DNA from: Agaricus subrufescens
Taxonomy: Eukaryota; Basidiomycota; Agaricomycetes; Agaricales; Agaricaceae
DNA: 64,000 bases
Reading direction: 5' to 3'
Assembly (NCBI GenBank): GCA_029945375.1
Contig: CM057059.1
Coordinates: 3,286,001 to 3,350,000, forward strand
The stretch's first letter is position 1. The number at the start of each line of letters is the position of its first letter. Under the pieces are notes generated by a model, which saw nothing but the letters and a program-made list of their open reading frames with translations, ran no database searches and was not told the origin of the DNA. The translations under genes were made by a program, and so were the position numbers. Positions 1 to 12,720 of this stretch are shown piece after piece.

Positions 1-1336
1 AGTGAAAAATTCATCTTCCTTTATCCTGGCTTGTTGCCATGTCCAGTTGTTCTTCAAATCACTAGAAGCTGGTTGTTTGACACAGAACCAATTATTTTGA
101 AGTGGTTCTTTTTCGTTACGAATGAATTTTAGCCAACTGGATTCTTCGCCACTGGGGATTCGGTCGGGTTTTGTGAGAACGCCTTGGAAACTGGTCATTG
201 ATGATTGCAACGCTTATAGGCTAAATATAGACTCACCGATGGTACGTTTCCCTTCCGGGTCATACTGTTTGGCGAGCTGGTGGGCACCTTGATTCTCGAA
301 GTCGGCTGGTTTTTGAGTGTTTGGTTAGTCGTAGGTGAGAAAGGATCAGTGGCTTTCACGAACTTTCACATGCAACCGTCAATAGGATAATGCAATTGGC
401 TTTGTGAATATACGTGGTCACCAAGCCCTCAACGAGCTTGATATCACCAGCATTCCCGCCGCGTCCAACACTCGCAATCAAACCTAAGCATTGTCTTGAG
501 CCGCCGAATGAGAACTACCGTCATTGTTCCACCCACCTGGTAAATCAACAAATGACAGGTCCGCCACATCAGGTCCACTAATAGCCAGGGACACGCAATT
601 CTTCGAGAAAGTCAGAGAATTTCCTTCAGTAAGGGAAGGTTCATCGTCGTTCAAGAAACTATTCGCCGGCTTATCAGGGTTTAAGATCGCCAATTGAGCT
701 CTTCGGATCCTATCTTCAACCTCCTTCTTATCGTAAATTATCGGGCCAAAAGTCTCGTTTCTTGACTGGCCGAGGGGTTGGCCGCTGCGATCCGTAGTAA
801 CACGTAGGGAAACAATACATTTCCAAGGCTGGGGGGAATACGAAAGTCGACACTCTGTTGGACACCTGTAAGCAAAATTGTGAGAAACGTGTATAAGTCT
901 TCAAAAGTCGTTCAAAAACTCATACCGAGTGCAAGTTCCAGCAGCACGTGGAAGCGTGATGCCGGATATTGATTCGATCAACGAAGATTTCCCGGCTGAT
1001 TGATTACCAACAACGGCAATCTGTGGTAGGTCGATGTCGACTTGGACTCTGACCCATCACAGTCCATCGTTTGTATCAATCATCGCGAAAGGAATGAAAA
1101 AGAGCATACCCAGTGCTATGGAGGCCGTTCACAAGATCGAGCATACGGCGCTGCTGGTGAGACATCTGTGGGTTCGAGAGACCCACAGCTTCTGAACTTG
1201 GGCCGTTCGAGAGACCCGTTGGAGGCTCTAGTAGTTTCTCATTTTCGCGGGCAGGGGAGACAGCCGGCATTGGCAGGGGTTTGAGCTTTTTGGGTGAAGA
1301 CGAAGGTGAGCCTGATTTGCCCCTTCCGAAGGCCAT
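1..1336 (-). CDS. Dynamin-like large GTPase, N-terminal part (cut by window edge)
   Basis: Large GTPase of the fungal dynamin/Mx-like group, expected to assemble on membranes and use GTP hydrolysis in fission or trafficking. Read on the minus strand, the G1 P-loop GNQSAGKSS is encoded near 1000-1025 and followed by the dynamin signature [20 protein letters not shown]. The G3 motif DLPG is near 535-545 and the G4 motif TKPD near 165-180. The ATG at 1336 opens a Ser/Pro-rich leader ([17 protein letters not shown]) before the GTPase domain. Introns interrupt it, for example directly after DLPG with donor GTGGGT. The stalk and GED regions, if present, lie beyond base 1, so completeness cannot be judged. 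The family call is firm; the subfamily (Vps1, Dnm1 or the expanded basidiomycete Mx-like group) is open, with the Mx-like group favoured by the leader. Confidence 0.88.
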
Positions 1337-1982
1337 TTTTTGCGACTTAGACGAATAGGAGATGAGACAGTAGTAACTTGATAACTCGAGCGGGGGGAAT
1401 GCACGTCAAGAAAAGGTGACGCCCTGGGCTTTATACGCAGGCAACTTACGAGTGTTAAGCTTAGCACGTTGAGTGCACGCTCGTGCAACACTGTAACTAA
1501 CGCAACCTCGATGCTTTGATATTCTTCATCCGCAAGTTCTGCCGTCATCTGTAAAGCGGTATTCCATCCAGGGAGCTACGTGTCGCACGGATACAATACC
1601 TGTGTTCATAAGTAGATATGCTTCGAGCTTGGATGCAAGCTCCGAAGGAAGGGGCTCGAGCCTATCACTGTGATTGACTTCTTTTGGATGCTGTAAGGAG
1701 ACTCTGTCTCCTATAGTGAACGACTCTCAGATGCCTTTCTGCATACACGTTTTTCATTGTAGCTACTAAAGTTCAGGAGACGGCTGCAAGGCAGTCCCGC
1801 ACCTAGATTATTGAGTAAGGCTCCAAAAATAAGTTGGAAACACTTGTTCTACTTATCCGGCGCAGCAAGATCGAATTCGAAAATACTCCACTTCGTTAAC
1901 TTCTTGAAAAGGCAGATAATTCACAATTATTAATGAGCATTAAACACCAGAATTTTTCTGTACAATTCCCATAACAAATTCA

Positions 1983-4298
1983 TCATAATTGGTATCGGAA
2001 ATCAGGGTGCCTGTACCCCAAATCTCTAATCTCTTCCTTGGTCTTCCCTGCTACCCGGTAGTCCCTCCCGCCTTGATCTCGCTTCTTATTCTCGTACTGC
2101 AAATATAACATGCCGCATCCACACAATGCCATGACTGCTATCGCAGCAGCAAGATTGATAGAATTTCCTTTATGGAAGTCGGGTGCGTCATTTGGGAGAT
2201 ATGTCCAGACCCTGATCATGAGTAAAATGTCAACTGCGTCATAATGAATTGTAAGGACTTCGCTCAAACACTTACGCGATTATTGCACCCAAGGAGCCTA
2301 TACCTGGTACAGCGGCAGTGACGACAGCACGCATTGTATCCGGAGCTGCATTATCAGCACCCCAAGTGAGAAACTATGTGCCAATGACCTTCAGTGATAA
2401 AAAAAGAATAAGAAAGAAAGCGGGTATCACCAAGAAGCCACAAGGTTGTGCACCCATGAGGGTAAAAAAACAAGCAGCATAACGTGCGTGAGGATTTGTC
2501 GTGCCGATGGCCATGCCGTATCCTAGTACTTGAAGAATCATACAGATCATGATTGGTATACCTCGACTATTCAGGTACCAGCTTATGTAGCACATGAAAA
2601 GTGACCACACGGCAGCAACGAAGTAGCAGGGTACTGTTCTGAGTTGGGAGTGAACGACCGCTGGTGGTGATACGTTACACGACACCTAGTGACCAGTAAA
2701 GGCTGAAAGCTACGTACAGAAGTGGCCAACTAATCAAAGCGAATTTAGTGAAGTGGGGTAGCCGTAATTCTGAAAGTGCTTACGGGAGTCTACCACAGTT
2801 GGTAGAAATAGACTCAGCCCTTGGAACGAAATGTTTATGAGAATGAAACCCATCGAGCTCACCCAGGTCTATAAATAATCATCAAAAACAACGAAGACAC
2901 TAAAATAGACGCCGTACCCAGATATTAAAAGATCGGAGAATCCATTTCCAAGTCAATTTTTCTTTCACTCCATCCACTTTGACCGCCGCATCTGCGTTTA
3001 TTCTCGCGATTGCAATAGCTCGTTCAGACTCGCTCAATATCCTTGTTGTACGTGGGTCTTCCGGCATAATAAACAGTAAAGCGAGACCAATAGCAATGGT
3101 GATAATACCTATGAAACACCATTTAAGTATTGCACAGAAAGCAAGAGGCCTTTTTACCCTCAACAAAAAATATCTAGAGGGACATCCGTTATTTGATTAT
3201 TTATCTTTTTTTTGGAAGGGAGGGAGACCCACCTTTCTCCATCGGTGGATTGAAGCAAAATCTCTGATACTCAACAGACCCGAGGCAAGAAGTCCTCCGA
3301 CTAGGTACCTGATTGGTATGCATAGCAACAATGTAACGAGAAAATTCTCACAAGATCCCGCAAGGTTTGGAGAGAGTCCGAGGAAGAGTCCCATGCGAAT
3401 AATAAGCTCTTTGCGGCGATAAAACTGCCAAATGTGTTACGTCAGTGAATAGCTTCGAAGCTGCCTGCCTCACCCGTGCCAAGGTGTATACAAGTCCGGC
3501 CTATCTTCTAAGCATCCGTCGCCGAGAGAAATGACAGTACCTACCAATGTTCCTCCCTCTGCGATTCCCAATATTGCTCGGGTTACTAACATTTGGGTGT
3601 AAGTCTTTATGAAAGCAGATCCCAACGCTGCGATCCCAAATGCGATGACCAAGTACGCGACCCAGATGCTACCGACCTGTCTGAGAACAAGGTTTGATGG
3701 TACTTCGATGACAGTGAACTATCAGTAATATCAGGAACAACGTCGCAATTTGGAAACGTGATTCAATATGAGAGGATTACATACAAAGATGTAGAAGACT
3801 GTCAGGGCGATATTGAAGTCGAGTCCTTTCATGCCGAGGTCTGCTTCTAGTCCTGGATGCCATGTAAAACGTCGAATCACCGAATAAACAGAGTGACACA
3901 CCTGCAATCTTAGCATTTCCTATACGCATCCAGTGTCAGGATGACTCGTGAGATGATAACAACAGCAGTAAAACTTCTGCTCCCACGTACCAACCGCAGT
4001 CCTGTAGGAGGGATGTCAGCGTAGGAAGATATCTTTCTCAAACAGTACACGCCTGTCAATGAGATTCACGCAGTCTGTATAGATAACACATTTAGATAAA
4101 TGTATCCCACTGGCAAAGATCATGCATGAACTCACAGATCAAACCAAACATCGGTAGCAGGATAAGGTCCAGTTTGCGTACGAGTTTTCTCTCGGCAACC
4201 GGGTCAATTTCTTCAGGTATTGGACTTCCAACGTGAGTGTCGACATGCTTGACCTCGATATCCACCTCGGAGTCACTTGAGCTGACATTCTTTTCCAT
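1983..4298 (-). CDS. MFS transporter, Dal5/Tna1 (anion:cation symporter) family, tandem copy 1
   Basis: Twelve-helix plasma-membrane transporter of the allantoate/nicotinate/vitamin permease group. The ATG at 4298 starts MEKNVSSSDSEVD, followed by the family's pre-TM1 stretch ERKLVRKLDLILLPMFGLI. Splicing restores the TM1 signature YCVNLIDRTAVGNAKIAG. This needs a GC-AG intron (4002-4052) and an 11-nt micro-exon (3991-4001). Later exons show ILGIAEGGTL (TM4 region), MPEDPRTTR (central loop) and an end in HPDFRYQL. About ten short introns are present. It lies 0.9 kb from a paralog with the same architecture, so the pair arose by tandem duplication. Substrate cannot be read from sequence; a carboxylate or vitamin-like anion is the family expectation. 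Confidence 0.86.
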
Positions 4299-5164
4299 GA
4301 TGTTAATGAGGGGAGAAAAGACGGGAACCCTGCCGTTGTTCCTGTCCAATGATTATATACCTGTATCATTCTATGTATGTTATGCGTGATCCGCCAACTA
4401 CTCCAGTATGTACTAACTTTGTACTAATGCCAACTTTAGCTTGACGTAATATTCTTGGGAATCATGAAACCGTATCCACATCAGGTCCTCATCGCGCTCG
4501 ATGTTTCAGTAGGTTTGCAGGTTCGCGAATTCATTTCCACTACTGACAACAGAAGATTAGTGACGTTAAGAGATGATGGGCCGTCAAATATCCAGGCGAA
4601 GGAATTAGTAGCTTTATCCATGCAAGGCCACTACCACCCATTCTCCTTCGGGCCCATCGGGAGTGGCCGATTCACGGCCGCCGAAAATCCCCTCGCATTG
4701 AATCAGTCGTAGAATGATCTTTGTCAAGAGTCGCTCAACTGCATCAGCCCCTTTTCAAAGCAGATGCTCAAAATAGAATAGGCTATGCACCTCCGGTCGT
4801 GGACAGGTCTTTCGCCTTTACTACCTTGATTTGCCCACAGGCATGTCAGCATTGCTTATACGCCCCGACCTCGGGAGGCAAAGTAACACAACCCTGACGC
4901 CGCCACTACGTCACCGATATTAATTAGTCACTTTGTGACTGATGGCAAAATGGAGCTGACAAGAGAAATCTATAGATGCTGGCAGGAGTAAGCACACGCC
5001 CACCGAGCCCTTCAAATCCCTCCAGGGACGTAGTAATTCGCTGCTCGGGGACGAGCCGGAAAAGTTTGTAATTGATTGTTTGTGTACATGGGTTACAATA
5101 TTCCAGATGGTCACTTGACAGTTGTAATTTGTGCATCGAACAGACCCTTGGAAAGATAAAAACC
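4299..5164. other. Intergenic region between the two MFS transporters
   Basis: This stretch holds the promoter of MFS copy 1 and the 3' flank of copy 2. A plus-strand ORF at 4455-4712 has no recognisable domain and no supporting splice or family signal; it was not accepted as a gene. Confidence 0.5.
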
Positions 5165-7502
5165 TCATAATTGATACCGAAAGTCAGGGTGCCTATATCC
5201 CAAGTCTCTAATTTGTTCCTGAGTCTTTCCTTCTAACCGATAGTCCCTCCCACCTTTATCCCGCTTTCTATTTTCATGTCGCAAATACAGCATACCGATC
5301 GAAATGAATACAATAACGGCAATTCCGGCTGCAAGATTGATGGAGTTTCCAATACGAAAGTTGGGCGCGTCTCCAGGAAGATACGTCCAAACACTGAATA
5401 GAATCTCATCACGATCAGGGCATATTCAGATACCTGGCTTCGACTCACGCGATAATCGAACCTATGGCACCGATCCCAGGAATAGCCGCTGCAGCAATCG
5501 CCCGCATTGTATCAGGAGCGGCGTTATCCACACCCCAAGTGAAAAGCTAGGTCCTCATGATGATTAAGCGTCAAAACAACGAGGAAGAAAGGAAAGTGAT
5601 ATTACTAAAGGTCCCGAAGATGTTCCCCCCATAATAGAGAAAAAGCAAGCAGCATAACGTGCATGAGGATTTTTGGTGCCAAGAGCCATAGAGTATCCGA
5701 TCGTTTGGGAGACCATAGAAGCGATGATCATAAACCCTCTGTTGTCCAGGTACAAGCTGATATAGCAGAGTAACACCACCCAAACTGCACCGACGAGAAA
5801 ACACGGTACGGTCCTAAGTTGAGACTCAACGACCGCTGATGACAATACGTTGTAGGATGCTTAGTGAGTTATATGACCCGAAGGCTACTTACTAAAATGT
5901 CCCACTGCGAACGAAAGGTTTAGTAATTCGTACATCGTATTGATGCAACCGTACTCACGTGAGTTTATCACGGTAGGTAGAAATAAGCTCAACCCCTGGA
6001 AGGAAATATTAACGAAAAGATACCCTAGTGAGCATACACAGGTCTACATACAGTTGTCAGAACAGAGTTAAACACACAAAAGCAAATTTCATACCCAAAT
6101 ATTGAAAGAACGCAGAACCAGTCTCCAGGTTGACCTTTCTTTAATTCCATCAACCTTTACTGCTGCATCAGCATTGATTCTGGCGATTGCCAAAGCTCGT
6201 TCAGACTCGTTCAACATTCTTGTTGTACGTGGGTCTTCCGGCATAATAACCAGCAGACAAATGCCGATTCCTATGGTGATGACGCCTATGGGACAAACCA
6301 TTAAGAACATACAGGAAGATAGAGACATTGTCTTACCCTCTACAAAGAATATCTAACACAGGTATATTCATTATTTGATCCTTTGTCCTCTTTGGATGAT
6401 CTCACCTTTCTCCAACGTTTGACTGGACCAAAATCCCCGACACTCAAAAGGCCTGAGGCAAGGAGACCTCCAACTATCCGTCTGGTTAATCACACGAAGA
6501 CGCGTGGCAAGTAATAGCTAATACTTACATGCCCCCGAAAGACTTGCGGCGACTCCAAAAAAATAGCCCATGCGAAGGACTAGTTCTTTGCGACGATAAA
6601 ACTGGATAATATCGAAGAAGCGATTAACAGAGGTCGATCAAAAGACATGTAATATCACTTCCTCACCCGAGCCAAGGTATAAACAAGCCCGGCCTGTCGA
6701 CAGCCACCAGTAAGCACCCACTAGCCAAGGTCGTGAATATATCAAAGGAGATAATCACCAGTGTCCCGCCCTCTGCAATTCCGAGAAACACCCTTGTAAC
6801 TAGCATGTGAGCGTAAGTTTTCATAAAGGCGGCTCCTAATGCTACCGCCCCGAAGGCAATGACCAGGTATGCAACCCAGATGGAACCAACTCTTTTGAGA
6901 ACAAGGTTCGATGGTATTTCAATGACAGTGAACTAGCCAAGTTTGTCAGAAATAGCGTTGTCGTAACGGCCGAGTGTAGCCGCTGTAGTCTGAGCCGAGA
7001 AAATGACATACAACAATGTAGAAGACAGTCAGGGCAATATTGAAGTCAAGTCCTTTCATGCCGAGATCCGCTTCTAGACCTGAATTCTCGAATATCAGTT
7101 GTTGGATCATTGAGTAGTATAATCAGTGGCACACCTGCAATCTTAGCATTGCCTATACATATACCGTACTTAAATGGCAACAACGAGGGTGAAAACTCTG
7201 CTTTCACATACCAACAGCTGTCCTACAGGACGGAAGTTAGCGCACAAAGGTAATATGCACTCAAATAGGACATGCCTGTCGATAAAATTCACGCAGTCTA
7301 TGGAGATAATGTGCTTCAGACAATGATTTTTAATGAGAACCATGAACTTACAGATCAAACAGAATAAAGGCAGCAAGATGAAGTCTAGTTTGCGCACAAG
7401 CTTTCGTTCTGCAATTGGATCAATTTCTTCTACTGCTGGGCTCTCGACTTGTGCAACGACATGTTTGGCATCCGTATCTTCTTTGAAGCCATTCTTTTCC
7501 AT
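5165..7502 (-). CDS. MFS transporter, Dal5/Tna1 family, tandem copy 2
   Basis: Paralog of the neighbouring transporter, with the same exon plan and the same C-terminal HPDFRYQL. The ATG at 7502 starts MEKNGFKEDTDAKH; ERKLVRKLDFILLPLFCLI then leads into TM1. TM1 is again completed through a GC-AG intron (donor AG|GCATGT, 7223-7275) and an 11-nt micro-exon (7212-7222), giving CVNFIDRTAVGNAK. The central-loop MPEDPRTTR and the helix stretch YISLYLDNRGFMIIASM match copy 1. Copies are similar in exons but clearly diverged in introns, so the duplication is not very recent. No broken frame was seen in the exons read. Substrate is unknown; the N-terminal cytosolic tails differ most, which could mean different regulation or turnover. 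Confidence 0.86.
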
Positions 7503-8399
7503 GGTGTCGGTAAAGCGATATGCTCTTGGCGCTGTACCTGTTTATACATACTACGTTGAGTATTATGCTTTGTTTGATATATGAAAGGGTTCAAGATACC
7601 TAAGAATTCGTCGACTCTTGTCTAGCTGATGGCTGCTAATGACTACTACTATTAGCCTGATAATCGTGGGTATATGTCACAATGCTCAATAACCACAGAC
7701 GGTTCCCATGTGGCTTACGTGTCAGAGGACCGGTGCACGAGGGCGTATTTTTGAAAGTGTTCCCACCCCAGCCCACCCATGAACCAAGTGACTATGTAAT
7801 TTCTCACGAATGCCAGTGGAATACCTGGCTTAATGCTAGCGTCCTGCTTCATCGGATGTAGATTTGGAAACATTGAATACTCCCTAATGAGTAAAGTGTG
7901 TCTCTCTCGCCTTTTTCGAGCGTAATGCCTTTTTTTTTAAAAAAAAAAAAAACACTGGTTCTTCTGTGGAGAATTTAGCAGATTCGCTTACTCGTGTGGG
8001 CTATTTTTTCACTCATCAGTGAATGATATATATTTATAGCTCACGGTCTTGATACGGAACTCCGCACGCTGGATTTTAACCTTGGCAGATGAAGGGTTCC
8101 CGATTGCTACATAATGCTAAATCGAATATTTAAATCATTTTTTGGTTGCCGAGACACGACAGAGGCTCTTAAACAGCGAAATATAAATAATTATATTAGT
8201 AAGTACACTAGGTAAGGCACTAGAGATTAGGAAGAGGATGATCCTTGGTCTATTATCTATGCTTCCTACGACGGCTGGTGCTACCCGTAGAACTTTGAAT
8301 GAGTGCTCTAACGGTTCTGTGCCGAGCTTGCATCTCTTGTCATGATGGAAACAAGGAGGTCGTCTGTGTCTGCGTGACTTAGTCGGCGGGTGCAGCATA
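7503..8399. other. Intergenic region with poly-T/poly-A tract
   Basis: AT-rich stretch between transporter copy 2 and the dehydrogenase. It holds the transporter promoter and a T9/A14 run at 7930-7952. No coding region could be supported. Confidence 0.5.
7930..7952. repeat. T9A14 homopolymer inverted tract
   Basis: Nine T followed directly by fourteen A. It could fold as a weak AT hairpin or act as a nucleosome-excluding poly(dA:dT) element in the promoter of transporter copy 2, about 430 bp upstream of its ATG. Confidence 0.7.
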
Positions 8400-9382
8400 T
8401 CAAGAACGAACTGTTGTTGCTTCGACAGTATGCTCCCAGAGCTTCTTCTTCGCCTCTTCACTTCCAAAATATTTCTGTTTCCCTAAATTTTCACCCCTCC
8501 ATCCTGTCCTAAAGACACCCTTCGTACTGTTAAAGATTGAATGCCACATATATTCCCCGGTCTCTTCGGGTGAGGTGGAAATGGGGCGGAATAAAGTGGT
8601 CATTAGAGGTTGGACGAGGTTCAGAAGTGTAGAGTTGGATTTTTTGGTGAACAGTGAGGTGCGAACAAATCCTGGATTCCCATGGATAAATGTAACAGCA
8701 GGGTTTGAATCATAGAATGCCTATACGAATCTCTGTCAACGAGGCCGTACGACTAAAACTCACAGGTAGAATAGTGACGCACCTCCATCATCAAATCATT
8801 ATATGTAGGAGTTTGTGAAGCTGCCCTGATGACCGAGAATGTTTTCTTGAGGCCAAGATCGTTGAGGTCGATCTCCCCACCCTTTCCAGCGGCCAAGACA
8901 GAGAATACTTTGGCATCCTCTCCTTCAATGCCTGCTTCATTCAACGCTGGAAGTAGTCCCTCGATGAACTTCCACCGGGCGTAGTAGTGCAACGCAAGTT
9001 TCGTATCCAAACCCTCCTCGGTCTCATCTCGGCCCCTCATCGTAGCAATACCAGTTGACAATACAAGGAAATTGACCTTAGAATATCGTGCAAGAATTTC
9101 TTTTGTTGCACTTTCCACATTCTTCATTCGTGTGGCATCGCAGTGGATAAAGTCGCGTTGGTAGGTATTGTCTGTTGGTGAAGGAAGGGCAGAGAAAAGG
9201 TTATCTGCGGCCTCTTTGTTCCGCCCAATGATGACGATATTTGATTTCCCTTTAGTATGGCGTCCAAAAGCTTCGGCCATTCCACGCCCAATTCCATGTG
9301 TTCCCCCTACAAATACAGCTACGGGTGTAAAATGAGGTCGAAAGCTCGAGTTAGCGTTGCGAATAAGAGACAGTGAAGACAT
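8400..9382 (-). CDS. Short-chain dehydrogenase/reductase (NAD(P)-binding)
   Basis: Rossmann-fold oxidoreductase. The cofactor-binding glycine motif is seen as VGGTHGIGRGMAEAFGRH, then VIIGRN after beta-2, and CDATRMKNV as the adenine-ring aspartate segment. STGIATMRGRD replaces the usual NAG motif, and YARWK fits the catalytic YxxxK. The ATG at 9382 (MSSLSLIRN) was chosen over an in-frame ATG 39 bp upstream, which only adds a hydrophobic leader. The last exons read FYDSNPAVTFIHGNPGFVRT and end in EATTVRS. About 305-310 residues, normal for a fungal SDR. Substrate unknown. It shares the strand with the CoA-transferase and transporters but is separated from them by about 0.9 kb on each side. 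Confidence 0.85.
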
Positions 9383-10315
9383 GGTGAGTGTTAGCAGACA
9401 TGTAAAATATTCTGAACCCATTTAAAGGCTCGATCAAAAAACAGATCCGCTCGGAATGAAGGCGACGCGTTCAAGATTTGATCCGAATGCCGCAGGCACC
9501 GAACACGTCATTCTTCCGGCTTTCGTGTACGGCCCGGCCGTAGGGCATCGTACTCGAAGTCCCAACATGAGGACTTACCAAGAAACTGACTAACGCAAGG
9601 CTGTTGGCAATGGAACACATCCTTCATACGAACCTGAACACAGTCACGGCATAATGTCCCTTAATTAAAGGTTGATCAATGTAGTTTGAAACAGTCACTC
9701 GACCGTCACCAAAGTTATTCAACCGGCAAGCGACTGGTACCCCCGACCGGCAACCGATCGTAACGGACGCCGATGGCTCGATGGACCACAGTCAGGTTCA
9801 GCTGAAGCCCAGGAGCCAGTATAGGTGGACTCGGTCAGTATGACTCACGAATTATACTTACCATTCAAAACATGGTCGTCCGGCCTGTGGTGTTATTATC
9901 TATGCCTCAATCTTCCGCTTTGCAGCATGCCTCATTAACGTTGCTCAGGGCGGACAGCGAGGTCCTTTTACCCAGACCCTCGGCGGTTGTTTCAACCTAT
10001 CGTTTCACGACCATTCCCTGTATCATTCTTCCATTCAACCGAAAACCCTCATGTTCAAGCGGATTTGACAGAGAAGACCAGCTGCCGGACGAGAATGGAA
10101 GTGCCGCCGCTCACCCGGCATAGTACCCGACGATGACATAACAACAAGAATAATATTTAGATCGTGAAATGGTCTATACAGGTCCAGAATCACTGTTTTG
10201 ACAACGAAGTACAAGAGGAATCATCGCTCCAAGTGGTATATACAACTATGAACATCACTAAAGTACTGATAAATATTAGACGAATGTCTGATACAATACC
10301 AAACGTAGTACGTCT
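9383..10315. other. Intergenic region, no gene recognised
   Basis: Promoter of the dehydrogenase and 3' flank of the CoA-transferase. A plus-strand ORF at 9872-10123 has no domain and is treated as chance. Confidence 0.45.
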
Positions 10316-12075
10316 TTATCCAATTATCCCGTCTGCTCTAAGCTTCGACACAGCGCCATCACTGAGTCCAAGACTGTTTCTCAGCACCTCATCTGTATGG
10401 AATCCTAGATCAGGGCCTGCCCATTTTGGCTTCGATTCGACACCGTCAAGTAGTGGGAATGTGCTTTGCATCTTCATATTCCATGATCCTCCTTTCGATG
10501 ATTCCACAGGTACATCTTGAATGGCTCCTCGAGCGACGTTTTGCTCGTTCTCGACAACTTCTTTGACTGTGACTACTCGTCCCACAGGCACACCAGCCTT
10601 GTTCATCATGTCAATTACTCCTTCTGCGGACTGCTGTCTTGTCCAAGCAGAAATCGCTTCTTCTATTTCCACTTGCTTCTTCACTCGATGGTGATTTTGT
10701 AGATAATCTGGCCCTGTGAGATCCGACCTGCCGATTGTGTCCATAAGACGTTTGTATATCGTATCGCCATTGGCTCCAATAACAACGTAGCAGGGAACAT
10801 CGGGAGCACTGGGATCGGGAAGACATGGGTAGGCATTTGTCGGCACAATTCCCGTCACTGAAGAACCAGAAGGTCCTCGTGTCTAGTAATAGTTATATTC
10901 AGTTGATGCTTGGCTTTCCACATGAACAAAATCGTACCTTGCCCTTGCGATCATATTCCGGAATAATGCCTTCCATGAGATTCAGCATACTAAATATAAT
11001 TCATGAGATCAATATTCAGCAGTGGAATAGTCCGGATGCTTACCTTTCTACGATGCTGACATCTACTGTGCTACCGAACGCCCCAGGGTTTGATTTGAGC
11101 TTGTTTTGTCGTTGCAGCAGTGCTAGCACCTGAAAATAAATGAGATCACATTCCTGCATCGATGCGACGTCAACGGACTGACCGTTCCAAAAGCTGCATG
11201 CAATCCCGCAATTGAATCACCCAAGCTAATATTCGGGCGCACCGGCGGACCTGACAAGCCACCTGATCGGTCATCGGGGAAACCATTGATATATCTGAAT
11301 CCGGATTCGGCTTCGCAAACAGATGCGTATCCTGGACGAGGGGCCCATGGCCCAGTTTGGCCATAACCGCTCACACGGGTGAAGATAAGTGAAGGGTTAT
11401 GTTGATGGAGGGCATCAGGTCCTAGCGACCAACGTTCGAGAGCTGTGAGCAAGCAGACGGTGTGAGCCATCACGTATGATGTCAAGAAAAGAAGCATCCG
11501 TACTTCCTGGTTTGAAGTTTTCTATAATTACATCGCTTTTGATGGCTAGCTGACGAACGAGACTGGGGTATCAAGTAGGACGGGCACGACAAGGGGAGGC
11601 ATGAGTATGACAGTTTGAAGACAAGGCACCAGACTAGCTTACTCTCGTCCTTCAGGTTTCCGCAGGTCGATGGCAACACTCTTCTTATTCCGGGCTATGC
11701 TTCGGAACCAAGGGCTCGTACCGTCGACGTCAAGCTCACGCCAAACACGCAGAGGGTCACCAGTCTTCGGTGGTTCGACTTTGATGACTTCGGCGCCAAA
11801 TTGTCTTCAGGAAATGTTAGAGGAGTGGCACCTGGACTCGAGAAAAAGAACTCACCCGAGTAACTGGCCAGCAAATGGACCAGCAATCAGCTGTCCTAGT
11901 TCTAGCACCCGAACGCCCGCCAGTGGCAGGTCCTGAGGGTCGTGGTTTGCGATAGTTGCAAACCTATAGAATTATATTTGTTAGGTTTTGATCGGCGTGG
12001 TTACGGAATTCCGAAGACGTACGATTTTGATGACGGGCGCAACAGCTGGCGCTTGCACAAGGGTAGCAGACTCAT
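10316..12075 (-). CDS. Family III CoA-transferase (CaiB/BaiF; SUGCT-like), predicted mitochondrial
   Basis: Transfers CoA between carboxylic acids; mitochondrial eukaryotic homologues (SUGCT) make glutaryl-CoA from succinyl-CoA. The mature part starts LAGVRVLELGQLIAGPFAG, the family's opening strand. It continues through PSLIFTRVSGYGQTGPWA and PNISLGDSIAGLHAAFG, whose Asp aligns with the catalytic aspartate of formyl-CoA transferase, and ends LRADGIIG. Exon 1 (ATG at 12075) encodes an Arg/Lys/Ser-rich leader, MSLLPLCKRQLLRPSSKS. It joins SFATIANHD through a GTACGT...CTATAG intron. That leader is a good mitochondrial presequence. Substrates are not determined: glutarate, oxalate, itaconate or similar are possible. 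The PrpF-like gene 3 kb away makes a tricarboxylate or methylene-dicarboxylate substrate worth considering. Confidence 0.88.
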
Positions 12076-12720
12076 TATGAATGTCGAGAGGAAAGATGTG
12101 GGGAAGGTTGGGGTAGCGCAGCGAGCCTAAGGGGCTTTTAATTTGGAGTAATAAATGCTATGCTCGGAATGTGTCGGCCGACTCATTTTATCATTTTATC
12201 GTAAGCCTTTCGGACCAATCGGATCTTGAAAGCGTTAAGCCAAAAATACGCCACTCGGCATACTCGTAATTATTACCTCGCTCTAGACTCTTCAATTTTC
12301 GGTCCTAGTGAAATATGCTGAGTCCCATTGTCGGAGTATAGACCGCCGACTTTGATGACTATTAATTATTCTTGCTATGGGTCGACATAGAGCGCGAGAG
12401 CCGAGGACGTTTCCTCTGAATACAAATGATACTATTGTCGTGAGGCATATCTAGGACTACAGCCGGTCACCAGGGTAATCTAGTATACACCGTTACTTAT
12501 AGCAATCGGCCGACCATTCACGACATCAGCATCTTAGAAGACCATTCGGACAGTCGGGCAGTCGGAGGTCTGCTTGATATTAGCGCATGCGACCGTCCAC
12601 ATTGCCTCAAAAATTGTAATCACCGATCAGTACATCCAATCATACGATATTTATACTTTACAGTCCGATTTCATTGAACACATGTACTTGATCAAATATA
12701 CGACAATACGTCAATTTCGG
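12076..12720. other. Intergenic region, no gene recognised
   Basis: Promoter of the CoA-transferase and 3' flank of the lactonase-like gene. A plus-strand ORF at 12574-12846 overlaps the lactonase antisense and shows no family features. Confidence 0.45.

Noticed and set aside
2979..3422. 147-residue plus-strand ORF
   Set aside because: It is antisense to conserved exons of MFS copy 1 and has no features of its own.
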